Shown here: one piece after another, positions 1 through 10,451 of the stretch
How the letters are laid out: every line of letters begins with the position of its first letter
Position numbering within the stretch: position 1 is the first letter of the stretch
DNA from: Vinca minor
Lineage: Eukaryota > Streptophyta > Magnoliopsida > Gentianales > Apocynaceae
DNA length: 64,000 bases
Direction of reading: 5' to 3'
Assembly (NCBI GenBank): GCA_026122235.1
Contig: JAOCZM010000015.1
Location: forward strand, 13,355,001-13,419,000
Made by a program: the position numbers and the translations under genes
Notes under the pieces: generated by a model
Databases searched by the model: none
Told to the model about the DNA's origin: nothing
The model's input: the letters and a program-made list of their open reading frames with translations, nothing else

Positions 1-702
1 TAAAAATATTATAAAATTAATATACGAAATGTAGAATATATAATATATGAAATTTAGTTCAATGTGAGTTTTTTTTGTATTTAATTTAAAAGATTTTGTT
101 TAATAATTTTAAAATAAAAAAATAATTTCATAGTCAATTAATTATAATTATTTATTCTCACTAATAAACATATATCTTATTAACTTTGAAAATTAAAACA
201 CACAATTAGTAATATCAATATTTTATCTTTAAATTAATTTTAATATAAATTTCATTTATAATATTTCATTTACATTTGTGAACTTGGCTTGTTAAATATC
301 TAATGGAACAATATGTGTCACTTTTACTGCATGTGCAACAAATTTTAAACTACTAGTTTAAAAATGTCACTAAAATATGACATTTTGATATATTGCCATA
401 AATTTTGTGGCAATTGAACAAATGCCACCATTTTTTTTTTTGACAATTGTTAAAAAGTGCCATGAAAATGTGACATTTTCTCAAATTGTCATAATTTTGT
501 GGCACTTCATGAGGCAATTAAAAAAAGGCCATAAATTTTGTGGCAAAGTCACATAAATATAAATTTTGAGGCAATTAAAAAATAGCTATAAATTATAAAG
601 TGCCACAAAAATATGTCATTTTTACATAAATGTCATAAATAAATGGCATATATAATAAATGTCACAAGTTAAATGTAACCAAAGTCCAATTTTACCATAG
701 TG
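1..702. mobile_element. Terminal and subterminal part of a CACTA (En/Spm) DNA transposon
   Basis: The element ends at 691-702, where the minus strand reads CACTATGGTAAA, the hallmark CACTA terminus. Inside it, from about 315 to 670, short motifs based on TGCCA...TTTTGTGGCA recur many times in both orientations. This is the expected subterminal transposase-binding repeat array of the superfamily. No transposase reading frame is visible and the other terminus lies left of the window, so autonomy cannot be judged. The 3-bp flank after the terminus is TAC. Confidence 0.7.
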
Positions 703-794
703 TACATCCTCCCATCATCATCATCTTCTTTTTCCATAATTATCCATTAGTAACAAGTGAATTACCAATTCCTTCCCAATTTAAAGTCTTTAAC

Positions 795-1046
795 AATCAT
801 TTTTACTGCATGGGAATCGGGTAGCCCAAGTGGTAAGGCTGTTCGAACACGGGGGCGGAGGTCCCGTGTTCGATTCCTATATCTCCCCATAATGGGGCAA
901 ATAATTCTCCTCCTTATGAGGCTTATCTTCCCTCCCCAGGCATGGGGCATGCTTCAATCTTCCCTATCTAAGGTACTCTCCGCTCTTCCCCTTCGGAGGC
1001 AATCGCCTTCGGACGCTCCAAAAAAAAAAAAAATCATTTTTACTGC
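795..1046 (+). mobile_element. tRNA-derived SINE with 15-bp target-site duplication
   Basis: The body at 810-1031 is bounded by identical 15-bp direct repeats AATCATTTTTACTGC at 795-809 and 1032-1046. The head has an RNA polymerase III A box, GTAGCCCAAGTGG (821-833), and a B box, GTTCGATTCC (868-877), about 35 bp apart as in tRNA genes. The 3' end is a poly(A) run just before the second repeat. The head does not give a complete tRNA cloverleaf by eye, so this is a SINE and not a tRNA gene. Confidence 0.88.
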
Positions 1047-4000
1047 TAAGTAGTGATACCTACCTACACACCTCACTTTGCCACTATTGTCTCCTCCCTT
1101 GAGGTTGAAGTTGTGGTTTGATTTTAAACCTCCATTCCAATTTTTCTCATTGTGGAAATTTCATTGGTGATTTGTGCCAAACACTGCACATTCGGTGTCT
1201 ATTATGCTTTCGTGTCGAGGTCGTCTTCTTATCTAAGTGTTTTTTTTTTTTTTTTTGGAGAAATTCTTATATAAATAATTATTCTAATCTTCTAAATTAC
1301 GAATACTTAATAATTATATTATGACTTGAATGACTTGAATTGTTATGTAATATAAATTGATGATAAGTATTATTCTTTCGATTCGGCTTGTCTTTTGAGA
1401 TTGACATTTTTAATTTTATGGATGAATTAGTATATTGCTCTCCCTCCTTGTAACATAATTTTTGTAAGTATTTTAATATAAACTAAGAACAAATAAACGA
1501 ATACTTTTTAATTATACCCTTAAACAATAAGAGTTTGATGGATGGTCGTAATGAAGGTTGATGATTGAATTTAGGGTTTCTATCTTTGAGGGTAATTTTT
1601 TGTAATAACTTATTTGAGTATAATTTTGTGAAAATAAAGAAAAGAAAAAATGTAATACTCGCAAAAATAAAAGATAGGACAGTAATGTCATTTTACATTC
1701 GAAATAAATGACATTCACCTTCTAACGGTTAGATGGTGGTTAATGAACCCCCTAATGCATTAATTGAAACTTCAATAATCAAAATGCTACACCCCTAACT
1801 TAATGATAGTAATGTGCAATTAACGCTTTTTAAAATATCAAGATTTCTATTGATAATAGTAATTATTTTTCACCTCGCCAATTTTTATAAAAATTTACTA
1901 AAATATATATTTTTATATTTCATCTTCTTAACATATAAGTTATGAACCTGTTCCTAACACACGAATTAACTTATTAGCCCGATCCACTATTCTCCTTGTA
2001 CCGCACCAACTCAACATTATCCTCGGCATTTACATGAGTCACGACCTAACAGTGTAATCCAGGGGATTATGGTTATCAATTTCTAATCATGAACTTTTTC
2101 TTTTTTTCCTATTTTCCTGAGGGAAAAAAAAATGCCAAGAATGATTGATAGCTAGTGACTTGCCAGCGATGAAGGAATGACAAAATTAGGAAAAACGAGA
2201 AAAGAATAACAACACAATGTTTAATTTATTATCAGTTTTGTTACCCTAAAATTGAGGCTTTATTGCCAAAAGATTCAATTTGTCGGATATATTTGAATAT
2301 GCTTGACAGTGTTTATGAGAAGATTTCATGGATTAATCATTTTAATAACTTAATTAATATCCTTCCAAATTAACCTTCTTTTAAGGTTCTTTAAGTTCAA
2401 GTTGAGCCCTCAACAAGAACATCATGTCCAAAAATGGTCACTTATGAATTTTAGAAAGATAATTCTTGTGGTCAAGTTCTTCTCTGAAAATGAAAATTTT
2501 CAGAGAAGGTCTTATGGCTCAAATATCTTAAAATGATTTTTTTCTATTTTTGCAAAAAAATAAAATAAAATATTATTATTATTTTTTGAAAATGGAACTT
2601 TGTATAGTCACCGGTTTGGAAAATATATATACAATTACAAATCAAGGAGTATGGTCCTCCTAACCGCTTGAGATGTCTCATTTAATTCATTTACATGATC
2701 TAAAATGATACCTACACTTCTGTCAAGAGTTAAAAGTTAAAATTAAATCGCTTTGAATTTAATGTCTTCTCTCACAACAACTAACATATATTTTATTATA
2801 GAGACTCAAAAAGAAAAAAGAAAGCTTAGAAAATAAAATAAAAATACAAGTGAATCCCTACTCTAGTAGTCCTAAATGAAATAGATAATAACCAACTAAA
2901 TCAAAAAAAAAAAAAAATTTAAAAAATCTCCCTAAAGAATAAAAATAGGGAAAAAGAATAAGTACTAATGAATACAAGGAGACAAAAAAAAATGATATCT
3001 CATTATCTTGCAATTCTTTTTCCAATCCAAAAAAAATGAAACATTTTGAAATGTGTTTATTGAGTAAATTCATAATGTGGTTTCATTTCCTTTGTGAGGT
3101 AAGTATTAGGTAAGGGCTGGCTATAATAATGACAAATAATTAAGAAACAAAAAATTAGTGCGGCCAAATTTTCTAGTTTTTTCATGTTTTGTTGCTTTGG
3201 ATCCCATGAGACCCAACTTTTACCATTCCTATGATAATTTCTTTTTCGTTTCGGTTGTTGTCTAAATATTTACTCAACCTGTCTCAAATTATTTATTTAT
3301 TTTTTTTAATTTATCCCAAATTAATTGTTTACTTTCTAAATAAATAATTTATTAATTATGAATTTTCCAATCATACCCATTATATTGAATGTTAAAAAGG
3401 AAAAAAAAATGTGGAATTAAATAGGTTATGTTTGACATTTTAACATATCCTATAATAAAATTTGATAAAATTTTAATTTTCGTACAAAATAAAGAGTGAA
3501 CTGATAATTTGGGACGGAGTATGTAATTCTGAACCAAAATCATCATAAAGTAGATTTTGTAGTTGTGCTTTTCACAAACATATAATCTGGTAATGTGACT
3601 TTGGTCTATCTTGTAATAACTACTACTTTGATTTTTTTGTCTCAAATGTCAATTTTAGCCATCTGTGAATTTAGGCCCTTATCCCCCCCCCCTCTCAAAA
3701 GAATTGAGTTACATGAGAGTTTCCATCGTCTTGTCTTTTAGAGTCCTTTTTGGTTAAGCTTCTCACTTAATAAAAAATTTTACTTTTTTAAATTTTGTAA
3801 AGTTCACAGTTAATTTTTGTGAGAAAAATAATAGGGTAAAAAAAGTGAAATTTATTTAGATGAAAGCTTAACCAAATCCATTCTCTTAGATAAGTAGATG
3901 AGTTAAATCGCATGATATTTTTCAAAAGACTCATTAAAGTTGTAAGTACACTAACAACTTGCAGTGAATTAATTGGTGTTTTTGACATGAACTGAACCCT

Positions 4001-4270
4001 CTTTATGTGGTCACTCAATTCTATGACCGTTCTTTTAAAATTGAGTCTCACAGTCTTCTTAATTGAGTGGGGCCCACATTTGTAGATAGACCCCACCCAA
4101 TCAGTGAAATATTTTTGGCCTGTGTGGACTAGTGCTTGATGCTGCAGAAAAGATGAGTATCCAACCCACTAGTTGTTTCTTGGTCATTGATGTAGACTAC
4201 TAGTATAGTAGTAGACTAATCCTAATTCCATAATGTCTTTCTTATTGGTGAAGTATGTTGAGGAAATCCA
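1047..4270. other. Intergenic stretch, no supported gene
   Basis: AT-rich DNA with many homopolymer runs (for example 1240-1256 T, 2901-2917 A). I see no ORF with family resemblance. A Stowaway-like MITE is listed separately at 3270-3522. 3720-3900 holds a loose inverted repeat around AAGCTTAACCAAA. 4000-4110 shares a 'gtctcacagt...gagtggggcccaca' style repeat with 5330-5450. Confidence 0.4.
3270..3522. mobile_element. Stowaway-like MITE
   Basis: The right end reads 'gggacggagtatg' and the left end has the inverted equivalent around 'cctgtctcaaattatttatt'. The interior is AT-rich and non-coding. CTCCNTCC-type ends next to TA are typical of plant Stowaway elements. The left end is degenerate. 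Confidence 0.45.
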
Positions 4271-4274
4271 TCCA

Positions 4275-4407
4275 CAATATGCGTGTATATACTCATTTTT
4301 ATTTTCAATCACTCACAATTCACTATGTGTATATATAATTAAAAGAAATGTCTAAATAACGAATTCTAAGTGGTTGAAAACAAGAAAGGTAGAGACGATT
4401 TTCACTC
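4275..4407. mobile_element. Mutator-type MITE copy (recurring ~150-bp family)
   Basis: It has the family core 'aattcactatgtgtatatataatt' and the family right end 'gagacgattttcac'. The left terminus is degenerate. Better copies with a 9-bp target duplication are at 40933-41080 and 44606-44754. Confidence 0.55.
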
Positions 4408-4813
4408 ACAGTTTTATATTTAAAAGAAAAAGGGTGGAATGAGAAAAGAGTAATCTCTATTTGTATGGTAACTAAACTTGAAACTTTTTTTTACTTCTAA
4501 AATTTCGATAGATTCACAATTGACTTTTATAGTGATATTGAGACGTAAAAAAAATTAAAATACTATTGTAGGGTTATCCTATGATGAAAAAAAAACTCAA
4601 CTAGTCATTTTTTAAATACTAGCTAAAAACTAATTATACTGATTAATGAAACTCTACAAGCAAAGTCAAGGCTATGCAATTAAACTAAATCAGATAGTTT
4701 AGCCTTTTGCAATATAGTAATGAATCTCCTTATTTAATTAAATCAAGATTTCTTAGTGGAGCCTCCAGTTTTGATCCTACATTATCATAGACAACATTCT
4801 TCTACCATACTGA

Positions 4814-6643
4814 TCATGAGATATGATTTTCATATCGGGGAAATGGTGATCCTCCTTCATGAGTATCGGTTATGTAGGAACTCACAAAATCCTTGTACAC
4901 AAAAGGTGTATGGAGAGCAGTGCTGCTTTCATTAACCAATGATTCTGCAGGTTTGATAAGGCTGTCACCACAAGGATGGATGAATCTAGCAATAGCTGTT
5001 CGGGCTGCATCCTTGTTTGTAACAACTCGATGTTCAGCACAGGGACCAAGCCAGAAATTTGGTGTTGGGGGGCGAAACTGGTAAAAAATTCCAAAATTCT
5101 TGGGGGCGATAAAAAAGGCAAAAAAATTTCTTGGTTGGCGAAATTGATAAAATTTTCCAAAATACACATAAAATTTCGATAAATAATAGTATTTTTAAAA
5201 ATCTTGGGGGTCTTCGTCCCTGGACTTCAGCACTCTTCAGCCTTCCATTACTAATTACCTATACATCAAAACACCTCATCAAAAGGAAGATAATTCAACA
5301 GCACAAAGAGGGGTCACTCAATTTTAGTACCGTTTTTGTGAGACTTACACCCCAACACTCTCACATTAATTGAGCAGAGCCCCACATATACAGGTAGACA
5401 CCGCTGAATTAATGTGAGGGAACTGTGAGACCAGCCCTATAAAGACGGTCATAGGATTGATTTTTCAACACAAAGGGGGTGAAAAATGAGAATTCTCATA
5501 TTTGCTGGAAAAGCAAAATGAGTTTTTTGCCTTGTCCGGTTGAGTGTCAGCACCGTATTGAACCAATCTGGGTCGTCCAGTCATTTCATCTGGTGGTTGA
5601 GATAACTAGCTTTCAGGAAAAGTTGTTCAGGAGAACTATCTAAGACATTGGGTCAAACAACTCAACAATCCATATTAGTTCAATCAACATGGTGTCTGAA
5701 CAACATTTCATAGTAAATATCTCAGTCGTCGAATCAAATGACTCCTAGGGCCCAAATTAATTTAGCACGGTGTTAAGATAATGGGTTTCAACACAGTAAC
5801 CAAAATAGTTTCTGCCAATTGAGAAAAAAAGAGTTGAGAATTGTTGGTTTCTTTCTAGTTGTCAGCTTTTATCAGTAAAAGACATGGAATATTCAAATCA
5901 CTTTTACTATTTTTGTTTCTAAGTAGTAGAAATCGGTGCAAGTCTTGGCTTGTCCAACTTTGTAAAGGATATGTCACTTTATGTTTCCTTATCAAATAAA
6001 GTCTCCAAATTTGAACTTAAAAGAATTATAGCATGCCAATCCCTTTTCAACCCTCTCTGAGAATGTTCATCATGCATCATGTGCCTTTTTACCATCACAT
6101 AACCTTCCAGTACAATATGGAGAATTTTACTATCTGTAATAATAAAGAAAATTACCTTTACTGAACGAATGATAGTGGGAACTTACCTGGAGTGTATGAC
6201 TTATGTTAACCACAAATGCACCAGGAATGTACCTTCTCATAGCAGTCCATTGATCATCTTTAAGAACTTCTCATTGAAATATCCCTATAAAGTATGGAAA
6301 ATTCTGATATGGGACCAGGGTCAGTATGACTATGTAGTCGAGATTTGCGCATCACTGCGAGAATGAGGAGACGGGAAGGAAATGCGGTGATGTGCGCAAA
6401 TCATGCATCGCGTGAGTACGAGTGGGCGATCCCATATCGAAAGTGTCCATAAAGTATATGCAAACTGTCTCTCCCGAAATGTACCTTCTCATTGAAATAG
6501 TCTATGCTTGTGTATAGTCTGCATTTTGTCTTTGGGTCTTCAGAATAGTAACTTGCTTTGTCCTCTGCAGGCAATGCAAATAACTCCTTTGCCACACCCA
6601 TAACATCAATCATCAGCTCCTTGGACACTCCGTGATTGATTAC
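4814..6643 (-). pseudogene. 2-oxoglutarate/Fe(II) dioxygenase pseudogene (hyoscyamine 6-dioxygenase-like)
   Basis: Read on the minus strand, exon 2 begins at 6643 after a TTTTTGCAG acceptor with VINHGVSKELM and stays in frame for about 70 codons before losing similarity near 6420. An exon-3 remnant (about 6350 down to 6187) keeps the iron-binding HTDP motif and ends AFVVNISHTLQ followed by a GTAAGT donor. Between these two parts the reading frame shifts after HTDP...DIS. The last exon resumes at about 5257 with VISNGRLKSAE and is interrupted by a ~182-bp insertion. It continues at 5040 with EHRVVTNKDAARTAIARF (second iron His, and the RxA position where RxS is usual) and reaches a stop at 4814. 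Exon 1 and the N-terminal half of exon 3 were not found. The intron positions match those of the intact paralogue at 16254-17470, so this is a decayed duplicate, not a processed copy. Confidence 0.85.
5040..5221. mobile_element. hAT-type MITE inside the dioxygenase pseudogene
   Basis: The ends CAGGGACCAAGCC and GCTTCGTCCCTG form a terminal inverted repeat. The flanking exon sequence TTCAGCA is present on both sides (5033-5039 and 5226-5232), a near-perfect 8-bp target duplication with two extra bases on the right. The interior shares GGGGGGCGAAACTGGTAAAA and the 'aaaatacacataaaatttcg' block with copies at 20038-20234 and 41258-41449. Confidence 0.75.
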
Positions 6644-7315
6644 CTGCAAAAACAAAACCACATTAGGAACATATCATGGTCCGAGTGAGTCAGTTTACTA
6701 GCACTGTCTAATGGACTTGACGGTGTGGATTCGTTCTAAATGGACTGAATATAGACTTCACATTTTAAGTTCATTTAGATGTGGATCCATTTAGACCGGT
6801 CCACAAAAAAAAAAAATTCCTTAAATTTCTGCAACTCTAATTTAAAAAACAATGAGTCTTTTGATTTTATTTGGTTTTCTTTATTTATTCCAAGTTATAT
6901 AAATACATATATAATTATAATTATATAAATATGTAGTATTTCCTTTAAATTTATTTTGTTGCAATCATAATTTCAGATTTCTGTATTGATAAATTTATAT
7001 CTATTTTATTATTTTTTAAACAATTTGGGTGTTACTTAGATATGAATCTTCTACATTTAGTTTGGATGAGTTGATAATTTTTGTTTTCCAAAAAAAAGAA
7101 ATAAGAAAAATCTATTTATTTGCGAACCATAACCGGAGTAGATACTGACCAAGCATTTAGAGATCCACACAAAACAAATTAAGTTCAGTCTGATTTATTT
7201 AAAGAAAATTCGCACAGATTTAAACCGGACCGATTCATTTGACCGTGGACATATAAGTCAACTCCCAAAAAAATAAACAATCAGCTTCAAACAAACATTT
7301 CTGCAAGTCAATTCA
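6644..7315. other. Intergenic stretch, nothing recognised
   Basis: This is where exon 1 of the minus-strand dioxygenase pseudogene would be expected. I read all frames and found no IPVIDL-type N-terminal exon. AT-rich with short runs. Confidence 0.4.
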
Positions 7316-7407
7316 GAATATTTTCTGCCCGGGGATTCGAGACCTGTCTAATACCCCCTCCCCTACTCAAAGAATAAAAAATAAAAATAAAAAGTTATGA
7401 ATATTTT
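7316..7407 (+). mobile_element. 5'-truncated SINE fragment
   Basis: A short GC-richer segment contains a B-box-like GGATTCGAGACC (7333-7344) and an A-rich tail (7371-7394). It is flanked by the direct repeat GAATATTTT at 7316-7324 and 7399-7407. No A box is present. Confidence 0.45.
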
Positions 7408-7722
7408 GTAATTGAAATTAATAGTGACCTGACTCCAACTTTCCCTTGCTTGATATCAGCTTCTCCATTCCTCGTTTGATGAAGCACAGCATATTCTCTG
7501 GCTTTTCTTTTCGGATTTTTTTCTGAGGGGTCACTCGGGCATTGAACTGCCCTTTCGAGACTGACCCTACACCTCTTTTACATAAGTTGAGACGGGATCT
7601 ATTTGCAAATTAGGCCTGATCCAACTTAGGTAAAATATGTGTAGGATCAGTCCAGAATGACTAGCTCTACCTTGAAATTTCCCTTTTCTGAGCTACTGCT
7701 GGAGTTTTTGATGAAAATAACC

Positions 7723-8223
7723 TTACTCATTCAAGAAATCAGTATCACAATCAGGAAGAAGTTCAAGACCCAGTCCAGACGATTCTGGGTCACAAAATAC
7801 ATTTGAGGGGAGGGAAGTTAATGAAATACTTCCATTTTTATGATTACATTTCCCCCACTTAGCTACATTATGTGCCGCCTCATTGTTTCTTCTTGGAACC
7901 TGCTGCAAATTACAATTCTTTAGCAAAAGGATCTGCATTTTACACTGATCAGTAGTACTTCTGCCTTGCCATTCCTCAGAGTCTTTATGCCCCTTCAGCG
8001 AGAAGATCACATTTGTTGCATCATCTTCAATGATGACCCTTTCCATCTTAAGTTTACTAGCAATTTTGAGGGCCAAAAGTGCAGCCTTAGCCTCTGCAGT
8101 GAAGATATCACACACCATCCCAGAAAGGGTAACTGCCACTCTAATTTTTCCATCCTCATCCCTGACAATAACTGTAGCAGTAAAATTCCCATTGAAGTAT
8201 GCTGCATCAAAGTTGATTATCAT
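7723..8223 (-). CDS. RNase H-like domain protein, relic of a non-LTR retrotransposon
   Basis: A 166-residue open frame matches the plant RNase H-like (RVT_3) domain found at the C-terminus of LINE polyproteins and in many stand-alone plant genes. An INFDAAY strand carries the first catalytic Asp (D5). AEAKAALLAL carries the catalytic Glu. IEDDAT carries the next Asp, and RRNNEAAHNVAKWG is the usual C-terminal helix. No zinc knuckle or reverse transcriptase lies upstream, so the piece is either a truncated LINE 3' part or a domesticated fragment. Family membership is seen in the sequence. Present-day expression is unknown, and no clear promoter or target duplication was found. Confidence 0.6.
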   Translation of the reverse strand: MIINFDAAYFNGNFTATVIVRDEDGKIRVAVTLSGMVCDIFTAEAKAALLALKIASKLKMERVIIEDDATNVIFSLKGHKDSEEWQGRSTTDQCKMQILLLKNCNLQQVPRRNNEAAHNVAKWGKCNHKNGSISLTSLPSNVFCDPESSGLGLELLPDCDTDFLNE

Positions 8224-8307
8224 ACAACGTGCAAATAATAATTAGAAATAGGATTTTCAATAGATCTAGAAGGAGCATTATTGGAATGCAAAATCTAAAA
8301 CACTAAA

Positions 8308-9792
8308 TACTTTTAAGAGGAATTAGTCTTTTTTGCCCTCACACTATTTACGAAATTCTGATATTGTCCAAAATCTATTTTTGGAACGTATTTTGCCCGT
8401 GGACTATTTACAAGTGCCAAATGTGCCCAAAATCAGCGGAATCCAGCAATTATACGGTGGTGCTGAGGGGTACTATAATCAGAGCAAAAATAAAATTATA
8501 GTTATTTTTCAAATAACTCCAAAACATTCTTATTGTATCAATTGAGTGCCTAAATTCTTTTACTCTTTTCAAATGACCCCTCCCCTAGCATCAATCTCTC
8601 TTCTTCATTAACAATCATCTTCTTCATCGGAATAAAAAGACACAATACATAGAAGTAGCCTCCAATAATAAACTCATCATAGATTTATATAAAACTAAGT
8701 TGTCAATCCAAGTCAAATTCCAGATTAAAAAAGGTTAATTCCTCTATAAAATATTGTACAAAAAAACTAAATCCTTCTCAGATCACGATCAGAACCAGAA
8801 TTTATGACTATGGACCTTTGTTGCTGTTGTTCAAGGCCTCTCTGCTGATATGGCACTGATATGCCTGGTCAGGTCGCTGGAGCGAAGAACTTTTAAGCTT
8901 CTTCAAGAAACCCTTTACAGGTGCCAAAGTTATTTTCGGAAGAGGTAAATCCAGGGAGGAAATTTTCAGTCAGTAGAAAAGTTTTCAAACCCTTTGAAGT
9001 ATCGAAGGCATGGTAGCTCAGTGGGTAACATCCATTGTGACCGAGAGGTGCATGTTCGATACCTCCCTCACACAAGGAGAATGATTTAATTGTCATTTCT
9101 TTGGTTCCTTTGTGTGAGGTCCTTCTACTACTCCTCCTCTGATGAGGTCTTATAATAATATTGTAATAAACTAGGTCACACTTATAAATGAATGATCTAG
9201 TTTAAAACCCTTTGAAGTTCATTAGGATGAAGAAGCAAAACAAGGCAAGAATACTAATCTCATCACATGAGGAAGTTAAACTATGATCATGAAACTCAAA
9301 AGAAGACTATGTAGGAGTAAACTTTGATGCTGTCATTTTTCATCTTTGCTAAATCCAACTGTAGCAGAGACGAGGGTAGCAAGGAAATTTGGAAATTGAC
9401 AACTTGGTTTTATATCACCTATGGTGGGTTTATTATTGGAGGCTACTTCTATGTATTGGGTCTTTTATTCCGATGAAGAAGATGATGGTTGATGAAGAAG
9501 ATAAATGGATGGTAGGGGAGGGGTTATTTGAAAAAAGTAAGAGAATTTAGGCACTCAATTGATAGAGTAAGATAGTTTTGTGGTTATTTGTGAAATAATT
9601 ATAATTTTATTTTTACTCTAACTATAATACCCCTCAACACTACTTTATAATTGCCGAATTCCGCTAATTATGGGCACATTTGACACTCGTAAATAGTCAA
9701 CCGGCAAAATGCGATACAAAAATAGATTTTGAGCAATATCGAAATTTCGCAAATAATGTGAGGGCAAAAAAGGTTAATTCTTCTACTTTTAA
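8308..9792. mobile_element. Mutator-like element with ~390-bp terminal inverted repeats and 9-bp duplication
   Basis: The left arm (8317 to about 8690) and right arm (about 9420 to 9783) are long inverted copies of each other, sharing blocks such as TTTTTTGCCCTCACA and GTAGCCTCCAATAATAAAC. The element is bounded by a perfect 9-bp direct repeat, TACTTTTAA, at 8308-8316 and 9784-9792, as expected for MULEs. The ~730-bp middle holds no transposase. On the minus strand, about 8818-8970, there is a ~50-codon open stretch including LPLPKITLAPVKGFLKKLK that could be captured host sequence. A SINE sits inside at 8987-9218. Confidence 0.85.
8987..9218 (+). mobile_element. tRNA-derived SINE nested in the MULE
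   Basis: The body at 9001-9204 lies between 14-bp direct repeats AAACCCTTTGAAGT (8987-9000 and 9205-9218). The A box is TGGTAGCTCAGTGGG (9011-9025) and the B box GTTCGATACC (9054-9063). The tail is AT-rich and not a pure poly(A). The SINE post-dates the MULE or its captured filler, because the duplicated site lies in the MULE interior. Confidence 0.88.
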
Positions 9793-10451
9793 TAATATGA
9801 CAATTTTTATATGATGAACATTGTGTTCTAAAACTGTCCACGTCATAATCACATGACAAAGAAAGTACCAAATTTTCTTATTACAAAGGACAAAGAATGT
9901 CAAAGAAAATTTTGTAATTAATTAAAAAAATTACAATCAGAGTTGAGCAAATAAGTCATCATATATTATTAAAAATATATTCCATAATAATAAGTAGATA
10001 TTTAAACAAAATCATTATTAAATAAGCCATCACATATTATACTATTAAAGAATCAATAAATACCATCAAAGAATTTGTCTGTAACTCTGAAGCTCGGTAC
10101 AGACAAGCCAATTCCATTATGTTAGGAGAAGATCGACTGAGAGGAATTCTTAATGTTCTTGGGATAAAAACGGAAGCAAGATGTTAATCCAGTACCCTTT
10201 TTTCTTGATAAGAAATGTTATTAACTACTACCTTGGCCTGCAACAAGAAGGAACAAATGTGCAGGAAATTCCCAGGCAACAAAGACTCTACTAGATTTCT
10301 GCTAAGGCACTATTAGAAGGCCACAGAATCCGATAATAACTTCCTGGATTGGAAATATAGCGACAATACACGCACTTTAATACATCTAGAAACAATCAAT
10401 TCTCCGACAAAAACTTCGTACAATTCAACAACTTAGCCCTTCAGCCAAGTG
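9793..10451. other. Intergenic, then probable 3'UTR of TGD1
   Basis: From 9793 to about 10100 the DNA is AT-rich without features. From about 10180 to 10451 base composition becomes gene-like, just downstream (minus strand) of the TGD1 stop, and is probably its 3'UTR. I could not place a poly(A) site firmly. Confidence 0.4.

Noticed and set aside
810..890. Possible tRNA gene
   Set aside because: Pol III boxes are present, but the unit continues into a SINE body with poly(A) and target duplication, and no full cloverleaf can be drawn.
9001..9080. Possible tRNA gene (GGTAGCTCAGTGGGTAA head)
   Set aside because: It looks tRNA-like, but it is the head of a 204-bp SINE flanked by 14-bp duplicates.
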